From Paratinospora sagittata (lineage: Eukaryota > Streptophyta > Magnoliopsida > Ranunculales > Menispermaceae), in assembly GCA_035771175.1 (NCBI GenBank), contig CM069612.1, positions 29,274,150 through 29,338,149 of the forward strand: a stretch of DNA of 64,000 nt. Direction: 5' to 3'. Numbering within the stretch: the first letter of the stretch is position 1; every line of letters starts with the position of its first letter. The notes below the pieces were generated by a model. The model did not search any database. It worked only from the letters and a program-made list of their open reading frames with translations, and had not been told where the DNA came from. The translations under genes and the position numbers were made by a program. Below, piece after piece: positions 37,701 to 46,710 of this stretch.

Positions 37701-40700
37701 AACGATTCGCAAGCAAAGACACTGCTAGAAGAAACTAATAAAATCAGAAAATATACGTACCTTGAAAACTTTTCCAAGTATAGCATCAATGCATTCCACT
37801 TCTGGTCTTACTTCATAGAGCCTAAACCCAAGCAATCTGTAGTTCAAATACTGCACATTTACAAATGAAAGCTGTTTGAAAGAACTCACATGCAGAAAAT
37901 AAAAATAGCACTGAGAGAGATCCAAGTGTTGGTTCATGCAGTTGATGCTCACCCGATCAAAGGAAATGTCATTGCCGCATTCAATGAGCTGAAAAATCTT
38001 CAAAACATGCGAACGAATGATTTCAACGGGAAGTTCCTTGATGATATGATGAAGCACAATTGAGATACACTGCAAATTCTCAGACAACCCAGATGATTCA
38101 CTTCCCAGACCAAGCTCCATAAGTACATCTTCCATTTGTTTCTTCTAATTCAAATTCAATTATTTAATATCAGTGGTTTTCATGGATGTAACTTCTAGTC
38201 TTAGCTTGTACTCAAGGATGACTAACCTGTCAATCCAACAACTAATGAAAAAGATACAAATTAAAAGATGGTCCAGATATATTACCAATACCGACCTGCC
38301 ATGTGTCCTTAAATATGCATTTCATGATCCACCCAATGGTAGGTTCCAGCAAGCCAATAAGCAGCTTTCTACTTTCCAATGAGTTCCCATACTTGGTTTC
38401 TTTTTCCAAAATTATATGTGACAGTACAATTTTGAAGTCACTGAAGCAACTAATGAGATATCCTGTTAAATTTTGTCAAACAAACAAAATAAGTCACAGA
38501 AAAAAAAAATGGTTTTAATAAATATATATTCACTAAAATTATTTATTAATTTATCTCCACAGGCACCCAATTGTCCCCAATGCAAATGAGCCAAAATTTC
38601 TTGTGTCTATAAATCGATATGTTACTATAACACATTGAACCATGGCACTCACTTGTTAGGCCTACAGAAATAGAAGTCTAGAACTGATTTTGGTAAAAAT
38701 ATGTTATATCAAGGATCATCTTGATACGAGCCTTATCAACAAACAATTTTAAAATTGAAAGAAACCTAGACCATCAATTTCCATACTGAAAATATTATAT
38801 TCGATAAAATCAACCATTGGATCATTTTGACGTGGGGTCAAATATCATGCATTACTTCGAATTTCAGGTGATGGTCGTGTGCAACAATAAATTAATAATA
38901 TGATAAAAATTAGATTAGAGAGAGAAAGTATAATAGATAGGCTAAAACGTGCTCTACTCTCAAAATGGATATAGGATGATTGAAGCTTCAAAATAAAAAG
39001 TATATAGATTTGAAAATAACAGAAATGTGTCATGAGTACACACCTATGTCAATTGGGCACAATCTTTGAGCACAGTGAGCCAAATATACACGACAATAAG
39101 CAGATGCCAATGGATCAGCTAATCCTCTCATCATCAGAACAAGGCGCTGGAGATTTTCCAAAGGTTGGTCATGCAGGAAACGCCAGCAACGGAGTAAAGC
39201 TAGCTCCAAATAACTGAAATTGGATAGAAATTATGGAAAAATATATTCACATAAATTCTTAATGAACAAGAATTATTTTTATTCCCTTTCATAGATATAA
39301 ATATAAAATAAAAAAATGAAGTTCAAATCAAGCTCGAAGAGATCTTCAAGAGACTTATAAAATGCGAGTGCTCTTTCTTGTAACTCAGTACAATGGCTAG
39401 TTAAATCCACATGTCCTTCCTCTCTGAGACTATGACTGGTTCAAGTGGGTAATCAATAGCATTCACAGTCCATTGTAGCAGCTTTTATTTTTTATTTTTT
39501 ATCAAAGTTAAGAACTCCAAATTCAGGTTTAAACCAAATATAAAGAGCAAGAATACCACTCATTTACTAAAATATATGGCAAAAAGGGAGCCTTAGCCTA
39601 AAGGTCAGAGTTGTCGCCATGTGACCTGGTGGTCATGGATTCGTCATGGAAACCTCCTCCTACGATGCAAGGTAAGACCACGCATAATAGACCCAACATG
39701 GTCCGACCCCTCCCCAAATCCCACATAGGTGGGAGTGTTGTGCACCGGGCTGCCCTTTTTTTATCTAAAATATACGACAGTGTCACACATGAAGAATCCC
39801 ATGTAACATGTTGATTTCATTCCTATCAATACTTAAAAAGTCAATGATTGATTAACACACAGATTTAACCAATTTATTGAAGCACATAAAGTAAACAACC
39901 AGAAAATTTAGGATCAAGGTTTACACTGATGTTGATTTTCATTGACACATATAGAGAGAATAGTGTGCAAGAGACTCATATAACTTCAAAGTAGGTAAAA
40001 GTTTACATTTACTGACCTTTAAGAAACAAAAGAGAGAACTCCTTAATGAATGAAGTAGCATTCAACACTAATCAAAAAGTAAATATAGAAGCTCAGGCTC
40101 AAGCCCTAACATATATTATTAAAGGCTTGCTTGTTACACATGCAGAAATCTGAAAAACATAGCCCAAATAGTGGTTGATTATGATTCTATAGAAGTGGTT
40201 TCAGACTTAACAGCCACATCAAACAGGGTAGAAATTTGAAAGGAGTAGCTGCTTGATACAGGCTTGGTAAGTAAAGTTTATTTTTTTTTTATTTTTCAAA
40301 AAAAGCATCCATATGCCAGCATTTTCTAAAAAACCAAGAAAATTTTTTTCATCAATTTTTCTTTGTATATGAGAAAGGCTGAGTGATCAATGTAATAAAC
40401 TTAAGATCATCATAGAGAATAAATTCCTTTGAAAAAACATAGAGAATAAATATTTACATTACACCTCAACTCTTAGCCTTAACTAAACAAAGCCTTTTTC
40501 CCCAATTACATGGGATCGGCTACAAGAATCTAGTTACTCCACTTTGCTCTATCAAGGGTTAACGGTTAAGTCAACATTTATATGCATCGTTGCTCTTAGA
40601 CTCTAAAGGAATAAATCCAAAGCATGAAATTGGCCAATTTAAAAGAGAGTAGCAATTTGAGTTATAAAAAAGAAATAAATCATATTTGCATACAGATTAT

Positions 40701-43700
40701 AGATTGGTATATCATCAGTATAAATCCACACAAAACAGAGCATGCAAAGAGTGAGTGTCTCAATGTATATGCATCTAGATATTCACATGAAAAGCTGAAT
40801 TACTAGAAAAATAAGCAAAGAAAGAAGAGTGTTACATCCGTGGAAGAAGTTCATGAATTGAACCAATTTTGCAGAACCAGTTATTACATGTTTCTTTGGC
40901 ATCAGAGCAGACATCACTAGTCTGGAAGTTATCTGCAAAAGAAAAAAAATAAATGCTACATTACAACTTCCCAATAATATAATTTGGTGATGAACATTGC
41001 AAACACTATTTTGAGAACTTGGCTTATTTCCAAGTTTTGAACTTATTCAGTTAATTCTTGCATTTTTTTCAACATCAATGACAATAAGCATTTAATGCTC
41101 CTGACTTGAGTTATTAGACTCATGTTGCAATTTTTATCCTTTGACATTAACATTAGCAGCTTTTGTTTCCACAAGATCTTATGAAGTGCAATGAATCTGT
41201 GATCTTCTACTCAAGTCAATTAAGTCTTTTCCTGACTACATGGGGTTAACTACATGAATTTGCTTCCTCCACCCCCCTCTGTCAAGGGCTAAGTCAACAT
41301 TTAAATTACAAAATGTTATATCTTTCTTAATCATCTTTGTCCACGTTATTTTAGGTCCTCCTTTACCTCTATCATTACTGTAAATTGTTAATAGGTCATT
41401 CTTTCTAACTAGCACATCTAAACATCTCCATTGTATGAGTCCAAACCAACTTAATTGGTTTTCTCTCATATTATCTCCATTTAGAATACGTGATCTTTTG
41501 AATGACGAAAAATTTCTGAGTTATATATACAACAAACCAATCTTATTATATTTATGGCTCATGAATAGATAGTCTCATTCAGAGATAACTAAAAGAAGAA
41601 ACAAATACCTAAAATCATGAAACACGAGAAATTCACCTGGCAAAGAGCAAATTTTGGTTCCATTTTCAGCATATCCAGCCTTTGTTTTGATGCGTTCCCA
41701 TACCATATCTCCAAGCATATCCATTACATCAGTTACTAAACAGAATAATGTTGGATAAAATTGTGAAACGGACGTGTCGATTAGAAGCTTAGCAACCTGC
41801 ACATTGAAACAATATGTTCAATGAAGGTCATGTGCTTTATATCAAGATAAATCTGCTATTCTTCTCACCACGCATAATCTGATTGGCGTAGAAACAATAG
41901 AGCTACCAGCTTCTATTAAAATATTTTTGCACCTCTTTCTTCATTTAAATTAATTTAGATTGTTAAAAGTAGAATGGATTAGGCAGGTCTTCAACTCAAC
42001 TCAACAAAGTTTTTTCCAACTATCTAGTGTTGGCTACATGAATTTGATTCCCGCACTACAATCTTAAAGGGATGTACCATATAAATATATACAATCTAAG
42101 ATGGAAACACAAGTAAAAAACCTCAAATATTGAGCTTAAAAACATTGCCTTGATGGATAACTTTAAAGCTGTCACACGATCATCAGCATCCCATGCACGG
42201 CGTATTTCATCTTTAAGTTCACGTAATCGATCAACATACTCTAGCTGTGTAATGACTTTGACATCATCTTCAGCAAGTTTTTTGGGATCATTCAATTCCT
42301 CTATATGCTTCCTACTTGATGATTTCTCGTACGCTGCAAGGTTCCTCAACAAATAGCTTAAGTGAGATATCATTACAGCAGCTCGTGCCAATATCTTCTT
42401 GGAAGCAACCAAACTCAAATGAACAGTTGAGTTTCAACATTCAAATGACTTGCAGATAACCAACAAGATAACAATGATGTCATACCCTTGGTCCTTTTTA
42501 CTATTATATTGGACATCTGCAAGCACAATCAAGTATCATAGTCACTGGCAGAAAGTTAAAAAAATGATTGTTTCAACTTTCAAAATAAAGGTCATAAGGC
42601 TGAAATACATAAAATATAGTGAACATTTGAGAGCAAATAATATTTCCTTGATTTTTTCATATTTTCAAGTTCCAAAAGTTGAATAATATCAGAATCAAGA
42701 TCATATTGATGGCCCTAAGAAATATTTTTCCTTTATGTATGACAAACTTTATTTTAGTGTTTGGGGACTTGTACCAATTACAATGAGTAAGAAACAATGG
42801 TCATTACTAGTAAAACAACAATGTGAATAGCATTAAATAAATGTGACCCCACATGTAACAGATAAGGGAAAGGGAAAGCTATATAGACAGTTTATAACGA
42901 ATCACAAGAACCAAACTTTATATTGTTAATAATCCAAGCATGAGGTATCAACTACATTCATGTAGTTCAATGACCCCATGTTGTTGGGAAAAGGCTTAGA
43001 TGAGTTGAGTTGAATATTGAAATATCAAAATAACAAAAAAAAAAAAAGAGCAAAATATCAAAAACGTTTCATCCGCACAACTTTATCATATTCAGATAGG
43101 ATTTCTACTTTCTGATAACCAACACCTAAAGAAATAGAAATTCTGGAGTGTGCCAAACCAATTTCAAGTTTTAGCAGACAAGGGAAACTTACTGAAGAAA
43201 CAGAAACCATCTTTGAGGCTGAAAACTTTTGCATTAATGATTTTTTGAAAGAAGCCCACTCTTTCTCCGCTAACTGAAGATCATAATTACTGAAGCGTCC
43301 TCCTCTCGTTGAAACATGCTGAACCTCTTGCACGTCTGCGACCAAACCTTCTACATTTGCAGTTTGCCGTCTTAAAGGGTCATCAAAATCAGTCTTCTCA
43401 TCCTCCACAACATCGACCTGTCAAGAAAATAACAGTGACTCATTCTAATCGTAGTAAATATAAATTTCAAAACACTGCCAAACCAAAATGGTATCAGGAG
43501 ATCCTTCTGGCTGTTATGATCACAAAATTTATAGTCCATTTTTTTATTTCAATTATAAAGCACTAGCTACATTCTCCCTTAATCTGAACCTCATCGAGAT
43601 TGAGTAAAATTAAGACTAATATTCACTTGATAAATCTCTTGAAGACTAAAAATCACAAACTTGTTCACTATTAACATGTTTTGAGCGGCCGCTTCAACAT

Positions 43701-44155
43701 TATTCATTGTTCAAAAAAACAATTCAAAAATTACACAGCAACATCAAAAGATTTCCTTTCTCAATTCGAACGCAAATTTCATCGAGTCTCCAATCTCACC
43801 ATTAAAGATTTTCAGTGCCGACCAACATTTGTAAGATCTCGTTTCATTTTCCACCAGAACTTTCTCAAATTTTACTTCAATTGCACTTCTTCTCATAGTA
43901 AATAGATCAAATAGATAAAAAACAATAAAATAAAGTCTTAATTTCCTACATAAAACAGAGAAGCGTTAGAGCTTCTCAAATGGCTTTATACCTCTGAGGA
44001 AAAGCTACATGAAGAGTGATGAAGATAAAGATTATGAAGATAGAGAGGACCTGATTCGAAGAAGGAAGTGTAAGGAGCGGATGATCATCGGTTCGGACGC
44101 GAGCAAGCGAAGAAGCAGCTTCTTCAGCAATGTAATCCCTAGCTCTGAACTCCAT
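19703..44155 (-). CDS. VPS35L: VPS35L (C16orf62/UPF0505) homologue, retriever subunit
   Basis: Twenty-three coding exons join in frame to 925 codons plus stop: 44051-44155, 43193-43417, 42486-42516, 42149-42333, 41637-41796, 40836-40932, 39044-39213, 38296-38462, 37953-38144, 37761-37850, 33835-33915, 32901-33044, 29759-29841, 29254-29395, 29056-29139, 27794-27955, 27615-27702, 26738-26815, 26447-26513, 26264-26363, 20195-20311, 20051-20107, 19703-19855. Matches to animal VPS35L include DTSVSQFYPTLF, DAKETCNNWFCKIGSI, MMRGLADPLASAYCRVYLA and VTIPSISASIMRMNLYLE. The protein is predicted all-helical. In animals VPS35L joins VPS26C and VPS29 in retriever, which recycles endosomal cargo; a like role in plants is inferred. 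The exon at 42149-42333 ends AAG|GCAATG, a probable GC donor. Introns are swollen by transposons, one to 5952 bp by a pararetrovirus, yet every exon is open. The start at 44155 (MEFRARDY) is preferred over an upstream ATG at 44182. Confidence 0.93.
21272..24055 (+). pseudogene. Defective caulimovirid polyprotein: coat protein joined to RT end/RNase H
   Basis: The frame is open for 927 codons. Residues 1-110 contain CQPGCPCADD and a basic patch. Residues 180-290 are helical with coiled-coil character, and about 290-520 is a Pro/Ser/Thr- then Asp/Glu-rich stretch. Residues about 545-708 resemble a caulimovirid coat-protein core (WFSLDDIPYEQWRNKI, then LLREFVGD). At about residue 709 (near 23395) the sequence jumps to the end of RT (LSEKKSI, EIEFLGMKF, QLQQFLGVVNYL) and RNase H. 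The zinc knuckle, protease and RT catalytic core are therefore deleted, without loss of frame. The first RNase H catalytic residue is changed (TNASD in place of the usual TDASD). The frame ends at the PBS. It is non-functional. Confidence 0.78.
24032..24045 (+). promoter_or_regulatory. Pararetrovirus-type primer binding site at a rearrangement junction
   Basis: TGGTATCAGAGCCA matches the initiator tRNA-Met site that begins caulimovirid genomes. It interrupts the RNase H coding frame: the upstream QLLRLQEW is expected to continue differently. The fragment border therefore coincides with the minus-strand start site. Confidence 0.7.
24328..25850 (-). pseudogene. Inverted caulimovirid fragment: RNase H end and downstream region
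   Basis: On the minus strand, decayed sequence near 25750-25730 encodes HIPGKKNVLADFLSR, the usual end of caulimovirid RNase H. Downstream is a 189-codon frame (24955-25524) with FMANPAQIHWGNPFNQ and HLFWYIWCVSCLYKIAI, and a 135-codon frame (24328-24735) rich in Arg then Ser. I recall similar downstream peptides from plant endogenous pararetroviruses but cannot give a function. Frames are broken between parts. Confidence 0.6.
27110..27290 (-). mobile_element. Au-type SINE, minus orientation, in a VPS35L intron
   Basis: GGGTAGCCAGTGCACGAAGC, TGGGGTCCTAGGGAAGGGTC, GTCTATTGTATGCAGCCTTA and CGACTTGAACCCGTGACC occur in order and match the Au SINE family read in reverse. The family is widespread in flowering plants. 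The 5' end (right side) is decayed. Possible imperfect target repeats TTAAGTTGTAAC and TTAAGTTATTAC flank it. Confidence 0.8.
28255..28380 (+). mobile_element. RTE-type LINE 3' tail, plus orientation
   Basis: GTGGAGGAAGTGGTTTTATG, TAGCCAACCC and AAAAAGGCTATGTTGA, GAATTGAGTTGAG match the LINE tail seen elsewhere in the window. The piece CAACCCTATGTAGTTAGAAA occurs twice here, so there was a local duplication. It lies in a VPS35L intron. Confidence 0.6.
30259..31684 (+). mobile_element. Solo LTR (1426 bp) in a VPS35L intron
   Basis: The segment begins TGATAAG and ends CGTACA, and is flanked by a perfect 5-bp target duplication GAGCT (30254-30258 and 31685-31689). No PBS, coding region or second LTR is seen, so it is a solo LTR left by recombination. 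It contains three GC-rich palindromes at 30578-30667. The 3' end (ATAACCTGATTCTCATCGGT ... GTGCGCTTGCGG) resembles LTR ends of plant gypsy elements. Orientation is assumed from TG/CA only. Confidence 0.8.
30578..30667. repeat. Three perfect or near-perfect 16-bp GC palindromes
   Basis: GGGCGCTATAGCGCCC (30578-30593), TGGCGCTGCAGCGCCA (30600-30615) and TGGGCGCTGCAGCGCTCA (30650-30667) lie within 90 bp inside the solo LTR. The first two are perfect palindromes. Confidence 0.9.
33440..33528 (+). mobile_element. RTE-type LINE 3' tail, plus orientation
   Basis: TGGAGGAAGCGGATTCATG, TAGCCGACCCCACGTAGTT and GGAAAAGGCTTAGTTGAG match the shared tail; the upstream codons correspond to the end of the LINE protein (LDRVEWRKRIHVADP-like). 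It lies in a VPS35L intron. Confidence 0.75.
33680..33770. repeat. (AC)n microsatellite with GC-containing interruptions
   Basis: ACACACAC tracts are interrupted by ACGCACGCGCGC units, then AGAGAGAG. It lies in the VPS35L intron just outside the exon at 33835-33915. Confidence 0.95.
35512..37254. mobile_element. Non-autonomous TIR DNA transposon, host to a nested L1
   Basis: The left end TAGGGCCTGTTTGGCAA and the right end, whose complement reads TAGGGTAGCGTTTGGCAA, form imperfect terminal inverted repeats that extend weakly inward. Inner copies of the motif (GTTTGGTAACCAA) lie near the right end. There is no transposase frame. The ends recall PIF/Harbinger or hAT families; target duplication is unclear (TAG or CTAG at both sides). 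It fills much of the VPS35L intron 33916-37760. Confidence 0.65.
35608..36033 (-). mobile_element. 5'-truncated L1 LINE nested in the TIR element
   Basis: A perfect 12-bp target duplication GGTATCCATTTT (35596-35607 and 36034-36045) flanks 426 bp. The left side starts with a T-run, the complement of a poly-A tail, so the insertion is in minus orientation. The minus-strand frame (36042 to 35767) includes IFFANIWCTWSERNSRILG, matching the C-terminus of plant L1 reverse transcriptase proteins. Confidence 0.88.
39577..39764 (+). mobile_element. Au-type SINE, plus orientation, with target duplication
   Basis: From GGGAGCCTTAGCCTAAAGGT through CATAATAGACCCAACATGGT and CCGACCCCTCCCC to GTGCACCGGGCTGCCC and a T-run, the order follows the Au SINE. 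Ten bases CTAAAATATA at 39567-39576 and 39765-39774 form the target duplication. It lies in the VPS35L intron between exons at 40836 and 39213. Confidence 0.88.
40462..40590 (-). mobile_element. RTE-type LINE 3' tail, minus orientation
   Basis: CTCAACTCTTAGCC, AAAGCCTTTTTCCCC, GGATCGGCTACAAGAATC and TCAAGGGTTAACGG are the reverse complement of the shared tail and protein end. It lies in a VPS35L intron. Confidence 0.65.
41205..41475 (-). mobile_element. RTE-type LINE C-terminal coding fragment and tail, minus orientation
   Basis: A 77-codon frame (41469 to 41236) reads MRENQLSWFGLIQWR, KGGPKITWTKMIKKDI and LDRGGWRKQIHVVNPM, the conserved end of plant RTE LINE proteins (MRExxLRWFGHV, GRPKxTW, WRxxIHVADP). 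The 3' tail follows. This fragment fixes the identity of the shorter tails in the window. It lies in a VPS35L intron. Confidence 0.85.
41975..42065 (-). mobile_element. RTE-type LINE 3' tail, minus orientation
   Basis: CTTCAACTCAACTCAACAAA, CCAACTATCTAGTGTTGGCT and ACATGAATTTG are the reverse complement of the shared tail. It lies between two closely spaced VPS35L exons. Confidence 0.65.
42945..43015 (+). mobile_element. RTE-type LINE 3' tail, plus orientation
   Basis: ACATTCATGTAGTTCAATGA, CCCCATGTTGTTGGGAAA and AGGCTTAGATGAGTTGAG match the shared tail. It lies in a VPS35L intron. Confidence 0.65.
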
Positions 44156-45608
44156 TGGATCTCTGTTGCTGCAAACAAACAAGTGTTTGATTCTTCTTGC
44201 TCTGTATTTTCAGTGTCGATCTTCCGATTCGACTCGATCCGGTTCAATTTTAGTTCGAGAAGCACCACTGGCTTGGACCGCTCGTGTCGATCCGGAATCG
44301 GGATAGCGGAATAGGAATCGGGATAGGCAATTCCAAGTGGGTGTAAGTCCAGTTGAAATAGGGGCGTTTATTTTACCCATCAACCCGACAGTCCAACTCG
44401 AATTTAATTGGTTGGATTGGGTAGGTATAAAAAATTCATAACCCTATAACATTGGGTCGGGTCTCGGGTTAAAACAAAACCCAGAGTGGAACCGACCCGA
44501 CCTTCCTATATAACTTAATAAGTTAATATTTAATACATTTAATTAGGTAGCCGCCGTAGCGGCAGCCTGCAGCACGCTTTATTTTTTATTTTATTTTATT
44601 TTATCAATTGTAACACGCTTTGTTGTTCCAATTTTCAGAGCGATATCAGAGTTTCAAACGTTCGTTCTCCAAAGTCTCGCAACTCTTCAGCTTCTTTCCC
44701 AATTCCCAATTTCACATAAATGATTTTAATGCTTGAACTTGAAGAAAAGAGATGCTCATAATAGAGAGTGAAGAAACAAACCAAGCCTCCGGATTTGAAG
44801 CTTCACAATACTTCGCCGTATCTCGCAGGCTTGCAGCTCCAGGTGATTTCTCTTCCCCTTCATCTTCTTCACAGGTCGCATGATCACAAGTAGTTAGTAT
44901 TAACACTCTCTTTTCTTTCCCTTCTTCCTTTCCACTTAGATTCAACTTAATATCAAAATTTTGAAATTTTGATTGTATTAGAAATAATTAAATCTAACCA
45001 ACTCATATTTTTAATTTTCACCTTTTTTTCTATGTGTATTTTAAAAGACACATCTAACCGATAAGACTTAATTTACACATCTTTAAAATTAAAATAAAAC
45101 AAATACAAATAATAAAATAAAACTTTCAATCATGAGCATGTTCACTCGTACTAGTAATAAGAAGATACTTATCTTTGTGCTATTTTTATTATGACATTTT
45201 TAAATAATTCAATTATGTGATAATTATGTGAAAATGGTGAATAAAGTAATAATTAACGTTTTTAATTACTTTAGGTTGAGTCAATCATATTATTATTATT
45301 TTTTTTATAAAATTATGACCTAACTTAAACTAATCGAGTTATAAATTACTAAATCTAACTTAATCAAATTTGATATGCTAATGAAAACCTCTAGTTCATT
45401 ATAGTCTTCTTACCAAATCCTTGTTATTTTAATAAAAGTAGAATATAAAAAATAATAACTTTTTTTTAATCAAATAAAAAAATAATAATAACTAAAGCTT
45501 ATTTAATTTGTAATTTGAATATAGCTCCATATTTAAACTTGAAAACATAAAAAAAATTCATTTGTTGGTCGAATCTAATATTATTTTGAAAAATATTTTA
45601 TGTATATT
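44156..45608. other. Upstream region of VPS35L and intergenic DNA
   Basis: The proximal part should be the VPS35L promoter and 5' leader; no clear TATA box is seen. At 44360-44520 motifs such as GGGTCGGGTCTCGGGTT and CCAACTCGAATT recall the hAT MITE at 45975-46477. A short plus-strand frame at 44752 (MLIIESEETNQ) ends at a possible donor CCAG|GTGATT, but I do not recognise it. From 44950 to 45600 the DNA is AT-rich with nothing further. Confidence 0.45.
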
Positions 45609-45757
45609 AGGTGTCAACGCTATTTTTTGACGCTAGCATTCAACTTCTTTGGATGTTTTAGGGATGTGTGTATATTATGAAGCATTCGCAAATACACGTG
45701 CATCCCCAAAATATTTAACGAAAGCTGAGTGCCAATGTTAAAAAATAGCATTGACAC
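45609..45757. mobile_element. Foldback MITE, about 150 bp
   Basis: The two arms pair over about 65 bases: GTGTCAACGCTATTTTTTGA at the left and, in complement, GTGTCAATGCTATTTTTTAA at the right, then TTTTAGGGATGTGTGTAT against TTTTGGGGATGCACGTGTAT. Only a short loop remains. It has no coding capacity. Target duplication was not resolved. Confidence 0.75.
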
Positions 45758-45974
45758 GTACATATAACATTACTCTATTATTTTTTCAGCTAAGCTTTTG
45801 CATCATCTCTTAGTTGGTTTTGGTTGTGTGGTCTATTTTTCTTTTTGGCCTTCAAGATAATTTGCCCCCTTATGACTTTCAAAACCAAATAGGGTACCAT
45901 TACTACCATATAAATACTCTTTTTTTGTATAAAAATATGAGGACCTGGTAGCCTAAGCTTGAGGGAATTTGTAT

Positions 45975-46477
45975 TAGCGGTGTAAGCTAATCCAACCAAA
46001 TTGAACAAAACCCGACGGGTTAGGTTGGGTTGGCTAGGTGTTTGGGTTGGGTTGGATTAAAAAATTCTAACCTGAACTAGTTTGGGTTGGTTCACAGGTT
46101 GAGAGCCTAAAAAATCGACTCATCCAACTCAATCCGAACTAATTAATAACCCTTACTTTAAAAATGCCTTTTCCCTCTCGTTTTATATGAAGATTGAAGT
46201 TTGGAAGTGACTCAAACTCATCGATATTTCGCGTTATTTACAATTTGATGCTACTTTGAACTGTTTTGAATTGAAATATTACACGCTTGATGTCTTTTAG
46301 TGTAGAATTTAAAAGTGGTATTTATAAGTATAATTTAACCACTTCAAGATTCTCAATCCGAACTAGTTTGAGTTGGGTTGAGGGGTGGTTTGGTTTGAGT
46401 TAGATTCTAATTTTTCCTACCCGAACTAATTTGGATTGAGTTAGGATTTGGCTCCAACTCAACCCATTACATCCCTA
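45975..46477. mobile_element. hAT-type MITE, 503 bp
   Basis: The ends TAGCGGTGTAA and, in complement, TAGGGATGTAA form terminal inverted repeats. An 8-bp target duplication with one mismatch flanks it, ATTTGTAT (45967-45974) and ATTTGCAT (46478-46485); 8 bp is the hAT signature. The interior is rich in GGGTTGGGTTGG-like motifs. No transposase. Confidence 0.75.
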
Positions 46478-46710
46478 ATTTGCATGATCTAAAACCAAAC
46501 CATATAGCAATTTGTGCTGAGTTTACAGTTCTCAAAAGCCCAAAACATATAGAGTTTATTTTAACAAAATTAACTACATGTTCATCGTCAACATCATTAG
46601 ATGTTCTTAGCTTTCTTCTTCCTTAATAACCAAAAAAAGAAGCACACACAACAAAATCAAAATTACTTCAAAAAAGATATATGATAAATTAGATGCTAAT
46701 AAATTATGGT

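Noticed and set aside
44009..44314. 101-codon plus-strand frame at the VPS35L start
   Set aside because: It is the complement of VPS35L exon 1 and its 5' region.
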